Source: JANJUB01 sp964586225 (GTDB taxonomy: Bacteria > Armatimonadota > Fimbriimonadia > Fimbriimonadales > Fimbriimonadaceae). Taken from it: a DNA stretch of 64,000 nt. The stretch covers positions 10,561-74,560 of the forward strand of contig CAZPHD010000008.1 in NCBI GenBank assembly GCA_964586225.1, given 5' to 3'. Position 1 is the stretch's first letter; each line of letters opens with the position of its first letter. Below are positions 41,911 through 49,843 of this stretch, piece after piece. The notes under the pieces are model-generated. The model had not been told where the DNA came from, did no database searches, and was given only the letters and a program-made list of their open reading frames with translations. The translations under genes were made by a program, and so were the position numbers.

Positions 41911-43374
41911 TCACCCCAACTGATACTCAGGTGCAGCGCTGATCAACCTCGAGAGGGTCGCGAGCAGATTTGCGGCACGGTCCTTATGCTCCAAAGCCGC
42001 CAATCCGCCCAGTTTCTCGCAACGGTCCACCAGGACGGCCCGCTGGTCCACCGCAAGTTGTGCGTCGATCAGCGCCAGAAAGCCATCTACGAGCGAGCTG
42101 GAATCGGTGACTTTGAACTTCGATTTCAAGAGCGCGGCCGTGTGTACGGCGATCGGCCGCCCATCGCCGCCGCCCCAATAGATGGGATCAGCCGAACGGA
42201 TGCGCTTGGCCGACGTGTCCGCAGACAGCCAACCGCGGCCCCAGTTCCAACCCGCGACATCGGGCGGGAACAACAACTGCAACCCCTGCTGCTGCATCAG
42301 GTAGTAGGCGGCATTGGCGGAGTCGCGGAGCTCTTTACGGATCGGAGTGACTTCGTCTTTTGGAGCCTCATACAGGGCGTGCATCACTTTCGGGAGATCG
42401 AGGCTGCGGAACATGCCAACTACCCAATCGGCCGGGCTCTTGGGCAAAGTCCGAATACACCGAGGTCCCCAGAACTCGGGGGCGTCGGCAATGGCCTTCA
42501 GCACGGCGCGAATCTCCCCGTCCGACTTCCGCCAAGCGTCCGTCAGCCTCACAAGAACCGCGTCCTCAGGGTCCGGATAGGCGAAGAAGGACCAGAGCTT
42601 CGCGCAGATGTACTTCGCGGTTGCCGGGTGGCCGGCGATCAAGTCAAGCGCCTCGTCCCAGTTGAAGCGCTGGCTCTTGCCGAGGATCGTCTTAACGCCA
42701 TCGTCGTGCAGCGCAGGAACATAGCAGACATTGTTGATGGCCATACGCGCGCCGTCTGCCCGCTCCTTCACCTTCTCGTAGGGCATCTCCATGTAGCTCC
42801 CCATGTAGTGCATCGACCACCCGGTGATTGCGCGGGCGAGCTCGCGGACATCGTTCTCGGTGTAGCCCGCGCCTTCTCCCATCGTGAAGAGTTCGAAGAT
42901 TTCGCGGGCTAGGTTCTCGTTCGGCTTGGTCTTGTGGCTGACGTGGCCATCAAGGTACCAGAGCATCGCGCCCTGACTCATCACCGCCTTCAGCAAGTCG
43001 CGAAACTTGCCTTGGCCCCTCGTGCGGAGGACGTCGAGGTAGGCGGCCATCGTCGGCGCCTCGCCGACCTTCTCGGCCTCGATCGCGAAGTGGTCGTGCC
43101 AGAACAGGGTCAGCTTTTCGGTGAGCGGGCGGCTCGTCATGACCATACGCAGTGCCCACCAGGGTCCGATATGGTAGCTGTTCGTATCGATCTTTCCGTC
43201 GGCCTGGGCAAGAAACTGCCAGGGGCTGATCATGAAGGTGTCGGGCGCTGTATGTTCCGACAGCAGCTTCTGCAGCGTGGCGGCGTTGGTGGCGGGATAT
43301 CGATCCAGCTCACAGATCCCTGCTCCGAAGGAGAACCGGCGAAGGAGATGCGCTTTGCGTTCGCGCTCGGTCAT
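41911..43374 (-). CDS. DUF1800-family protein
   Basis: About 487 residues from MTERERKAHLLRRFSFGA. DUF1800 landmarks are LTLFWHDHF near residue 90, KPNENLAREIFELFTMGEG and the C-terminal LLFPPDVAGWNWGRGWLS. The family is usually exported and paired with a DUF1501 gene, absent here; its function is unknown. The frame extends further upstream only through repeat words. TATTCT lies 6 bases before the ATG. Confidence 0.9.
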   Translation of the reverse strand: MTERERKAHLLRRFSFGAGICELDRYPATNAATLQKLLSEHTAPDTFMISPWQFLAQADGKIDTNSYHIGPWWALRMVMTSRPLTEKLTLFWHDHFAIEAEKVGEAPTMAAYLDVLRTRGQGKFRDLLKAVMSQGAMLWYLDGHVSHKTKPNENLAREIFELFTMGEGAGYTENDVRELARAITGWSMHYMGSYMEMPYEKVKERADGARMAINNVCYVPALHDDGVKTILGKSQRFNWDEALDLIAGHPATAKYICAKLWSFFAYPDPEDAVLVRLTDAWRKSDGEIRAVLKAIADAPEFWGPRCIRTLPKSPADWVVGMFRSLDLPKVMHALYEAPKDEVTPIRKELRDSANAAYYLMQQQGLQLLFPPDVAGWNWGRGWLSADTSAKRIRSADPIYWGGGDGRPIAVHTAALLKSKFKVTDSSSLVDGFLALIDAQLAVDQRAVLVDRCEKLGGLAALEHKDRAANLLATLSRLISAAPEYQLG

Positions 43375-43380
43375 GGGGGG

Positions 43381-43386
43381 AGAATA
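43381..43386 (-). promoter_or_regulatory. -10-like hexamer TATTCT at one end of the palindrome
   Basis: TATTCT on the minus strand, 6 bases before the DUF1800 ATG; the context GCGCTATTCTCCCCCCATG mirrors GCGCTATCCTCCCCCATG at the other end. Confidence 0.7.
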
Positions 43387-43388
43387 GC

Positions 43389-43604
43389 GCGGGTTGGCTC
43401 GGTTTTGCTGGCTTGGTTCGGGTGGGTTCGGGTTGGCTCGGTTTTGCACGGGTTGGCTCGGATTTGTCGAGTACGTAGACGCGGGTTCTGAGCGAAGCTA
43501 AGCCTGGAACGCTCGTGACTCGAAACCCGCGCCTACACCTCCGAGAGCCAACCCGTGCAAACCCGAACCAACCCGAGCAAATCCGAGCCAACCCGCGCTA
43601 TCCT
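43389..43604. repeat. Decamer palindromic array between divergent genes (copy 3)
   Basis: Left arm 43391-43470 in 10-base blocks: GGGTTGGCTC, GGTTTTGCTG, GCTTGGTTCG, GGTGGGTTCG, GGTTGGCTCG, GTTTTGCACG, GGTTGGCTCG, GATTTGTCGA. Right arm 43545-43604: GAGCCAACCC, GTGCAAACCC, GAACCAACCC, GAGCAAATCC, GAGCCAACCC, GCGCTATCCT. A central inverted pair GTAGACGCGGGTT / AACCCGCGCCTAC lies between. The element occupies practically the entire divergent intergenic region. Confidence 0.95.
43599..43604 (+). promoter_or_regulatory. -10-like hexamer TATCCT at the other end of the palindrome
   Basis: TATCCT lies 5 bases before the ATG of the GH172 gene at 43610 and is the last six bases of the final decamer word. 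Confidence 0.7.
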
Positions 43605-43609
43605 CCCCC

Positions 43610-44662
43610 ATGATCGGCCAAACCACCCTGGGCAGCCTGCCCTACCTGCGCGACTACCGCTCCAAGCGCGCATCCAGCTATGACCCCGCTGGCAATAACT
43701 CGGACTGGTGGACCGTGCAACCCGGCGAGACCAAGACCCTCCTCGACACCGACAAACCCGGCTGCATCAAGCACATCTGGATGACCGTCGGCAACGACGA
43801 CACCTTCCCGCGCAAGCTCGTTCTCCGCATGTTCTGGGACGGTGAGGACCACCCCAGCGTCGAGGTCCCGCTCGGCGATTTCTTCGGCATGGGACACGGC
43901 ATCTTCCGGGACCTCACTTCCCTGCCTCTCCAAATGAGCCCAGAGGATGGGCGCGGCATGAACTGCTGGTTCCCGATGCCCTTCGACGCCGCCCGTATCG
44001 AAATCACCAGCGAGACCGACGTCGCCGTCAATGTCTACTTCTACATCGACTACGAAGAGTACGACCAGCCCCACGGTCCCGGCGTCGCCCGCTTCCACGC
44101 CCAGTGGCGGCGCGAGGCCCACACCGAAGGCTGGTGCTCCGAGAAGCTCAACAACGACAACCTCTTCGACATCTGGAACCGCCGACCGAACGTCACCGGA
44201 GACGACAACTACGTCATCCTCGAAGCCACCGGCGACGGCATCTACGTCGGATGCAATCTGAACATCGACGTCTTCGAGCCCCAAGCCAACGACTGGTACG
44301 GCGAGGGCGACGACATGATCTTCATCGACGGCGAGGCGTGGCCGCCGTCGCTCCACGGCACCGGCACCGAGGACTACATCTGCACCGCGTTCGGTCCGCG
44401 CACGGTGTTCTCCGCGCCGTATCACGGCATCACGCTGTATTCCGGCACGCCGGAGTGGCCCTGGAGCGGCAAGAACTCGATGTACCGGTTCCACATCGAG
44501 GATCCGATTCGGTTCCGCAAGTCCATCCGGGTAACGATCGAGCACGGCCACGCGAACAAGCTGTCGAACGACTACTCGTCGACGGCGTATTGGTATCAGA
44601 TCGAGCCGCACGCGCCGTTTCCGGCGTTGTTGCCGGTATCGGAGCGGTTGCCGCGGGCGTAG
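43610..44662 (+). CDS. GH172 (DUF2961) family glycoside hydrolase
   Basis: A 350-residue protein matching DUF2961, now GH172, whose studied members act on alpha-D-fructofuranosides and alpha-D-arabinofuranosides. Family blocks are SSYDPAGNNSDWWTVQPGET, GPGCIKHIWMT-like KPGCIKHIWMT, VEVPLGDFFG, and LHGTGTEDY, with the conserved Glu of the last block near the catalytic site. There is no signal peptide. GH43 and GH95 genes nearby fit breakdown of arabinose- or fucose-rich glycans. Confidence 0.9.
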   Translation: MIGQTTLGSLPYLRDYRSKRASSYDPAGNNSDWWTVQPGETKTLLDTDKPGCIKHIWMTVGNDDTFPRKLVLRMFWDGEDHPSVEVPLGDFFGMGHGIFRDLTSLPLQMSPEDGRGMNCWFPMPFDAARIEITSETDVAVNVYFYIDYEEYDQPHGPGVARFHAQWRREAHTEGWCSEKLNNDNLFDIWNRRPNVTGDDNYVILEATGDGIYVGCNLNIDVFEPQANDWYGEGDDMIFIDGEAWPPSLHGTGTEDYICTAFGPRTVFSAPYHGITLYSGTPEWPWSGKNSMYRFHIEDPIRFRKSIRVTIEHGHANKLSNDYSSTAYWYQIEPHAPFPALLPVSERLPRA

Positions 44663-44667
44663 CGTCG

Positions 44668-45609
44668 CTACGGGGTGAAGTTGCGATCCAGTCCAAACTC
44701 CCGACTCGGGAACAGGCCAATCCGATACTCGATGACGGGGCCGAAGACGACTGGCGTGGGCACCTCGACATCCCAGGAGCGCAACAGTCGATAGGCCGCA
44801 TCGCGAACCCAGAAGTGCATCTTGATCGGCTCTCCATACTCGCCGGCCATTGCGATCAGGGGATCATTCAGATAGCGCTGGGCAAGGCGAATGTTGGCGG
44901 GTGACTTGAAGTGGCGAAGCAACATGAGGCCTTGCACGCGGAGCATCCCATCCTTGCTTTGCTTCCACGTTTCTGGCGTAGCCGCATCGTCGGGATTGCC
45001 TTTCTGCGGCCCGAAGAGGAACGAGTCGGGCTTCGTAATCATCCGAATCGCCAAGGTCTCGGTCCACGGGCATAGGGGAATGTTGAAGTCAACAAATGCG
45101 GTCAAGGGCTGTCCGGGAAGTGGCGCAAGCAACGACTCGCCGCCTTTCGAATCTGGATTCTCTTTCAAGAACCTCCTCAGCCTATTGAGCAGTTCATTGC
45201 GAGTCTTGATCACCGTGAAATCAATGCTCACGGCAAGTCCGTTGAAGAATTTGTGATCCGAGTAGGCTGGCTCTAGGCAGTAGTCAACCCGCGCTGTGTC
45301 CTTAGGGACAAACCAGACAAAGGCAGCTCCGGCCCGCATTGCGCTGTCGTAGTGCGTCTTGCTGTCCCTGCCCACCCGAAGTGCCGTGACTGTTGCCACA
45401 GGGTCGCCCTTGAGCATTTCGGTCACCGCGACCGTCATCTTGATCGCCGCATGACCGTCAACGACGGCGTCCTCAATCTTGGAGATCGTGCCAACGCAAA
45501 TGACTTGGGCGTTGCTGACGTGGCTCTCGATGGCCGTGTAGACCGGGCGGACTTGGGCGCCCACATAAGCGACCCCGAGGAACCCCACCAAACAAGCAAG
45601 TGCGCGCAT
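44668..45609 (-). CDS. Uncharacterised exported protein
   Basis: About 313 residues from MRALACLVGFLGVAYVGAQV, a signal peptide. The early mature region (AQVICVGTISKIEDAVVDGHA, VTEMLKGDPVATVTALRVG) resembles beta-rich secreted proteins; the rest is helical (GMLRVQGLMLLRHFKSPANIRLAQRYL). No family is assigned. It converges with the GH172 gene (5-base gap). The longer upstream frame overlaps the permease promoter and was rejected. Confidence 0.7.
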   Translation of the reverse strand: MRALACLVGFLGVAYVGAQVRPVYTAIESHVSNAQVICVGTISKIEDAVVDGHAAIKMTVAVTEMLKGDPVATVTALRVGRDSKTHYDSAMRAGAAFVWFVPKDTARVDYCLEPAYSDHKFFNGLAVSIDFTVIKTRNELLNRLRRFLKENPDSKGGESLLAPLPGQPLTAFVDFNIPLCPWTETLAIRMITKPDSFLFGPQKGNPDDAATPETWKQSKDGMLRVQGLMLLRHFKSPANIRLAQRYLNDPLIAMAGEYGEPIKMHFWVRDAAYRLLRSWDVEVPTPVVFGPVIEYRIGLFPSREFGLDRNFTP

Positions 45610-45745
45610 ACACTTGCTAGACGTGCAGCATTCGATGACGTTCCCGCGACGGTGGCGACTTTCTAGGCGAGCCCGAGGCGCCGACGGAGCGGGGCCCTCC
45701 CAGGAAAAGAGTCCCTTTCGAGTGGGGTACCGTCTTTGCGAACTC

Positions 45746-46552
45746 ATGACACGAACCCTCGCCAAATGGCGCGCGGTGTTCTCCATCTACTTCCAAGATG
45801 GCATCGCGTACCGCGCCAGCGGCCTCATCTGGATCATGACCGACCTCGTGACGGCGGTCACGATGCCGCTTGTGTGGACCAAGGCGAGCGCGATGGCTCA
45901 GGGTCCGATCGCGGGCTACAGCAGCGGCGACTTCGTGATTTACTACCTGACGATGCTGCTCCTTGGCAGCTTTATCACCAGCCACATCATGTGGGACGTC
46001 GCCACCGAGATCAAGGAGGGCAACTTCTCGGCGATGCTGATGCGCCCGATCAGCTTCCACCAGTTCCTGTTCTTTCGGAACCTCGCGTGGCGGTTCATCC
46101 GGCCGATGCTGTTCGCCCCGTTCTTCGTGCTACTGTTGTATCTCTACCGCGGCTATCTCGGGGATGTTCAGCTGTTTATGGGCTGGGAGTTTTGGGCCGC
46201 GGTGATCTTGGGGCACTTGGTGAGCTTCACGTTCGTGACGATGATGGCGATGGTGGCGCTGTTCGTCCAGGAGGCCTATTCGATCTTCGAGCTGTACTAC
46301 GTGCCGATGCTGTTCCTGTCGGGGCAGTTGTTCCCGGTGTCGGTGCTCCCCGAATGGGCGCAGCGCCTGGCGTTGCTTTTCCCGTTCTACTTCACGACCG
46401 GCGCGCCGACGGAGATTCTGATTGGCCGCGTCTCCGGCGGGCGGGTGTACGAGGTCCTGCTGATCCAGGTGGCGTGGGTGATCGTGGCGTATGGCCTGTC
46501 GAAGGTGCTCTGGCGCAAAGGGCTGCGGTATTACACGGGCGTGGGCATGTAG
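45746..46552 (+). CDS. ABC-2 family permease, no partner ATPase
   Basis: About 268 residues with six membrane spans. The cytoplasmic motif EIKEGNFSAMLMRPISFHQFLF and C-terminal GRVSGGRVYEVLLIQVAWV fit the ABC-2 permease type (PF06182-like) that normally occurs as two permeases plus an ATPase. Only this one subunit is present here; partners would have to be encoded elsewhere. The ATG at 45746 begins MTRTLAKWRAVFSI, matching family length. Confidence 0.88.
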   Translation: MTRTLAKWRAVFSIYFQDGIAYRASGLIWIMTDLVTAVTMPLVWTKASAMAQGPIAGYSSGDFVIYYLTMLLLGSFITSHIMWDVATEIKEGNFSAMLMRPISFHQFLFFRNLAWRFIRPMLFAPFFVLLLYLYRGYLGDVQLFMGWEFWAAVILGHLVSFTFVTMMAMVALFVQEAYSIFELYYVPMLFLSGQLFPVSVLPEWAQRLALLFPFYFTTGAPTEILIGRVSGGRVYEVLLIQVAWVIVAYGLSKVLWRKGLRYYTGVGM

Positions 46553-46570
46553 GGATTTTGGATTTGGACT
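46553..46570. repeat. Heptamer words, inverted ATCCAAA (copy 3)
   Basis: GGATTTTGGATTTGGACT is the complement of the words AGTCCAA, ATCCAAA, ATCC; it starts at the stop codon of the ABC-2 permease gene. Confidence 0.65.
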
Positions 46571-46593
46571 GCGGGATAGGGGCTCGTGTCAAT

Positions 46594-46614
46594 ACTGCCA
46601 TCTTCCAACTGCCA
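46594..46614. repeat. Heptamer words ACTGCCA
   Basis: Three words in register, ACTGCCA, TCTTCCA, ACTGCCA, related to the array at 41816-41905. Confidence 0.6.
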
Positions 46615-46711
46615 ACGAGAAACCCTGAAGGACTCGCCCAGCTGAAGTGTCTTTTTCCTCGCTGACCTTCAGCGCAAACCCGCAGCGGGTCCTCAGCCCG
46701 TGGCTCGCTGC

Positions 46712-47233
46712 TCAGAGCACGAGCTTGCCCCGAAATCCGCGCGACGCATAATAGGAATCCGCGCCGTTGTGATACATGAACACGGTGCCGTAGCGGTGAT
46801 CGCCGAAGATAGCGCCGCCGAGGGCGCGGATGTCATCAGGCGTGCGCAGCCAGCTTGACGTTTTCGTATCGAAGGGGCCAAGGGCCTGCAGTTCGCGATA
46901 CTCGGCCTCATCCAGCATGACGATGCCGACTTGCTTGGCGAGGTCCATCGCGTTCGTCTTGGGTGGGTGTTCTTTCCGCGCGATGTGAGCCGCCTGATCG
47001 TAGCAGCAGCTCCGGCGACCCTTGGGGCTCTCGGGAGCGCAATCAACAAAGCAAAGCTTTCCGGCCAAAGTCACCACGTCGGGCTCACCACCGGTCTCTT
47101 CCATGGCCTCAAGGGCGGCCAGCTTCGCGGGTTCGAGCTTGGCTTGGACGTGTTCCCAAGTGATGCCGGGATGCCGATGGGGGTGCTGGTCGAAGCGTTG
47201 CCGGAGCGTGGCAAGTAGGTCGCGGTGAGGCAT
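46712..47233 (-). CDS. DUF4256-family protein
   Basis: A 173-residue protein from MPHRDLLATL. It matches DUF4256 closely: HRHPGITWEHVQAKLE, MEETGGEPDVV, FVDCAPESPKGRRSCCYD, FDTKTSSWLRTP, HNGADSYYASRGFRG. The function is not established. TACCTT lies 6 bases before the ATG, which supports this start over the longer frame. Confidence 0.9.
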   Translation of the reverse strand: MPHRDLLATLRQRFDQHPHRHPGITWEHVQAKLEPAKLAALEAMEETGGEPDVVTLAGKLCFVDCAPESPKGRRSCCYDQAAHIARKEHPPKTNAMDLAKQVGIVMLDEAEYRELQALGPFDTKTSSWLRTPDDIRALGGAIFGDHRYGTVFMYHNGADSYYASRGFRGKLVL

Positions 47234-47239
47234 GCTGTG

Positions 47240-47245
47240 AAGGTA
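47240..47245 (-). promoter_or_regulatory. -10-like hexamer TACCTT
   Basis: TACCTT on the minus strand, 6 bases before the ATG at 47233. Confidence 0.5.
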
Positions 47246-47452
47246 CCCCGTAAAACGCAGCGGCCTAACATTGCCGTATCGGCTCCTATGAACGAGCAAG
47301 ACGAGGTGACTTCCTCCAGCGACCCGGTCCCAGAACGGCCAGCGCGTAACGCGTTCAAGACCTATCCGCTCGGGTTGCGTCTGAGTTTGCCGGTAGGAGC
47401 CTCAACGAGTTGCTTTACGAGCTTGAGGTTGAGGAAGGCGCTTATCCTCCGA

Positions 47453-48085
47453 TTACGACAACGGATCCTGACCCTTCGTCAAGTAGATAAGCTTGATCAC
47501 AGCGTCAAAGAGATGTCGTTTCTCGTCGGCCGAGCGAGATGCAACATGGTTCATCAGCCTACCGATATTATGGCCAAGGCCTTTGTAGTTCAGTGCGTGG
47601 CCCTCGACGCTGTAGCCTCCGCGATCGGCATCGCGCTGGATCGCCTCCGATTGGCCGAGGTGATACGCGGCAGTGTCCTTGTAGGTTCGCCACACGTCGG
47701 TTTGCGTCACCGCGGAAGCGCATGGTAAACGCCGCACAACCGCATCCATCGTCAGGACCATCAGCGTTGATGCTTTCGCGTTGATCAGGAGCCCTTCGGG
47801 TCGCTGAGCGAGTTGGTAGTCGGCCAGACGGCAAGCCCCCTTGGTGATGTTCGCCATGTCGATATCGATGTCGTTCAGGAGCTTGGCGTCGGCTGATCGC
47901 TGAATCGCTGCTTCCTTGCGCAGCCCCACCGCGAGCGCGAAGCGCCGCTCGGCACTTCGAAGCTGATCGAGGTCGGCACCTTGGTGTCGGGCAATCCAAG
48001 CGTCGCGACCCATCGCGATGATCTGGTCATCGGATACATCCTGACCAGCCCATCCCAGGGCAACAAGCGCAATCAATCCGGTCAT
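47453..48085 (-). CDS. Uncharacterised exported protein
   Basis: A 210-residue protein with a short hydrophobic N-terminus (MTGLIALVALGWAG). The mature part is helical (LLNDIDIDMANITKGACRLADYQLAQRPEGLLINAKASTL) with a TPR-like or helical-hairpin feel and ends AVIKLIYLTKGQDPLS. No family is recognised. The region between it and the DUF4256 start (47234-47452) contains no convincing gene. Confidence 0.65.
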   Translation of the reverse strand: MTGLIALVALGWAGQDVSDDQIIAMGRDAWIARHQGADLDQLRSAERRFALAVGLRKEAAIQRSADAKLLNDIDIDMANITKGACRLADYQLAQRPEGLLINAKASTLMVLTMDAVVRRLPCASAVTQTDVWRTYKDTAAYHLGQSEAIQRDADRGGYSVEGHALNYKGLGHNIGRLMNHVASRSADEKRHLFDAVIKLIYLTKGQDPLS

Positions 48086-48147
48086 GTTGGCTGTCTGACG
48101 AGCCTTTGCGGAGGACCGTTTCGCCTAGTTCCGACTATCATAGGTTC

Positions 48148-48543
48148 ATGAACGCCGACGTTGCCCACTACCACGCTAGCCTCTCGGAGCAAGACCGCGC
48201 GATCTGCGAGATGCTTCACGCTGAGATTTCCGCCGCGTTGCCCGACGCCGAAAGCAAGATATGGCATGCCCATCCGGTGTGGTTCCTCGACGGCAATCCG
48301 CTCGTCGGCTACCATCCGCTCAAGAGGTGCGTCCGGCTGTTGTTCTGGAGCGGCCAGTCGTTCGACGAACCGGGGCTGACCGCGAGCGGCACGTTCAAAG
48401 CGGCCGAGGCGAGGTACACGCACGCCTCCGAGGTGGATCTCGCCGCCGTCCGCGGATGGCTGGTCAAGAGTCGCGCGATCCAGTGGGACTACAAGAACAT
48501 CCGCAAGCGACGCGGCGTGCTAGCACTGCTGGAGGCTCCATGA
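48148..48543 (+). CDS. DUF1801-family protein (YdhG-like)
   Basis: A 131-residue protein. The family core is PDAESKIWHAHPVWFLDGNPLVGYHPLKRCVRLLFW, shared with the intracellular iron-chaperone-like YdhG/frataxin-fold group, and WLVKSRAIQWDYKNI near the end. TATCAT lies 6 bases before the ATG (48136-48141). It overlaps the next gene by ATGA. Confidence 0.82.
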   Translation: MNADVAHYHASLSEQDRAICEMLHAEISAALPDAESKIWHAHPVWFLDGNPLVGYHPLKRCVRLLFWSGQSFDEPGLTASGTFKAAEARYTHASEVDLAAVRGWLVKSRAIQWDYKNIRKRRGVLALLEAP

Positions 48544-49085
48544 ACCTCGGGCGGCACTGGCAGGGCTACTTCGTCTACGGCGAGGACGAGACCGATCTGT
48601 ATCCCATCGAGGCCACACTGGAGCTCGTGAACGGTCGTCTCACGGGGACCATGATTGACCTGCGGCTGGAGGTCGTGGCCACGGTCGCGGACATTATGCG
48701 TAAGGTGCCCGTAGGAACGGCCCTCTATCGGGAATGGCAGCAGACCGCAGAGCGCTACCCTGACATGATCATCACAACGAGAGGCCCACAGGATGCAACG
48801 ATTCGCGGGAGCCTATCCGGCCACCGCGTGACATTCACGAAGACCTACTTGACGAAATTCGTGCGGACTACGACGGTCACCGGTTGGGAACCCATTGTCG
48901 AAGAGGATCCGTCTCGCCCCGTAGAATATCGAGGAGAGATAGACTCTATTGGGCGCGAGATCGCGGGAACGTGGACGATCTCACTGCCGACCATGTTCGG
49001 GTTCCGCCGCCAGGTCGTCGCCACGGGTCGCTTCCGACTCGTCTGCCGGGACGAGCACTCATCCCGCGAGCCAGACCGCGGATAG
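48540..49085 (+). CDS. Uncharacterised soluble protein
   Basis: About 181 residues from MNLGRHWQGYFVYG. Beta-strand-rich (IEATLELVNGRLTGTMID, VEYRGEIDSIGREIAGTWTI), like small lipocalin-type or ligand-binding folds, with no signal peptide. It is coupled to the DUF1801 gene (ATGA). Not recognised further. Confidence 0.65.
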   Translation: MNLGRHWQGYFVYGEDETDLYPIEATLELVNGRLTGTMIDLRLEVVATVADIMRKVPVGTALYREWQQTAERYPDMIITTRGPQDATIRGSLSGHRVTFTKTYLTKFVRTTTVTGWEPIVEEDPSRPVEYRGEIDSIGREIAGTWTISLPTMFGFRRQVVATGRFRLVCRDEHSSREPDRG

Positions 49086-49120
49086 AGGGAGAGCGCGCTT
49101 AAGCTGGTAAGTTCATAGGC

Positions 49121-49325
49121 ATGGGCCTACGGACTCGAAAGGTCTTGTCCGGCGCAGCGATGGGTATTGGCATTGCGGGATCTGTGGCACTCCTAGTCGT
49201 TGGGCCTCGGCGGATTCAGCGGCAATGATGAAGCCCTTGGCTCGCTGTTTCTTGCCTTCTTGTTTGGGCTGATTGGCGGGCTCGTCGGCGCACTAATTCA
49301 AGACCACCGATTCCCGCCAGACTAG
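49121..49325 (+). pseudogene. Frameshifted small two-span membrane protein
   Basis: From the ATG at 49121, frame 1 encodes MGLRTRKVLSGAAMGIGIAG and a hydrophobic span, then stops after about 35 codons. One base later, frame 2 continues GLGGFSGNDEALGSLFLAFL and a second span (FLFGLIGGLVGALIQ), ending at TAG 49323-49325. The total of 205 bases is 68 codons plus one, so one extra base near 49200 (GTTGGGCCTCGG) explains it. It may be a real frameshift or an assembly error. Confidence 0.6.
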
Positions 49326-49333
49326 ACACCGAT

Positions 49334-49840
49334 ATGAGTGCCGAGCCATTCATCATCCGCGATATCAACCCGGAGCATCCCGAGGAGGTTCACATCGTGG
49401 CGGCAAGGATGCGCCTCACCCTGCAAGAGGTCGTCGGATCCGAAGAAGGCGAAGCGATGTACACAATGGACTGGTTGGTTCAGCGCGTGCGGTTCCACCT
49501 CGATCCCGCATCTTGCCGAGGGCGGGTGATGGTGGTCGAACTCCCGACCGGCGAGATCGTGGCTCACTGCATCCTCCGTATCGAGTCCGACGAAGCGACC
49601 GAGTTTGGCTTGTTCTCGACGTTCTATGTCAAGCCATCTGCTCGGCGCCTGGGGATTGCGAGCCGGCTCGTCCAGGAAGGTGAAGCGTGGTTCCAAGAGC
49701 ACGGCATGCGCGAGTTTCGCACGTACACGGCCGAGACGAACGAGCCACTCCACCGCCTCATGCGCCGGCATGGTTACGAAGTCGCGCTGCGCAAGAACGA
49801 CATGGTTTCGCTAGTCAAGATACTTCCAAGTATCCTCTAG
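49334..49840 (+). CDS. GNAT-family N-acetyltransferase
   Basis: A 168-residue acetyltransferase with acetyl-CoA binding motif VKPSARRLGIASRLV near residue 96-110 and the preceding strand FGLFSTFYV. It transfers acetyl from acetyl-CoA to an amine; the substrate is not evident. It lies 8 bases after the damaged gene and 3 bases before the glycosylase gene. Confidence 0.85.
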   Translation: MSAEPFIIRDINPEHPEEVHIVAARMRLTLQEVVGSEEGEAMYTMDWLVQRVRFHLDPASCRGRVMVVELPTGEIVAHCILRIESDEATEFGLFSTFYVKPSARRLGIASRLVQEGEAWFQEHGMREFRTYTAETNEPLHRLMRRHGYEVALRKNDMVSLVKILPSIL

Positions 49841-49843
49841 CGC

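Noticed and set aside
47234..47452. Plus-strand frame in the gap between DUF4256 and the exported protein
   Set aside because: The frame continues antisense through the exported protein gene and has no recognisable features.
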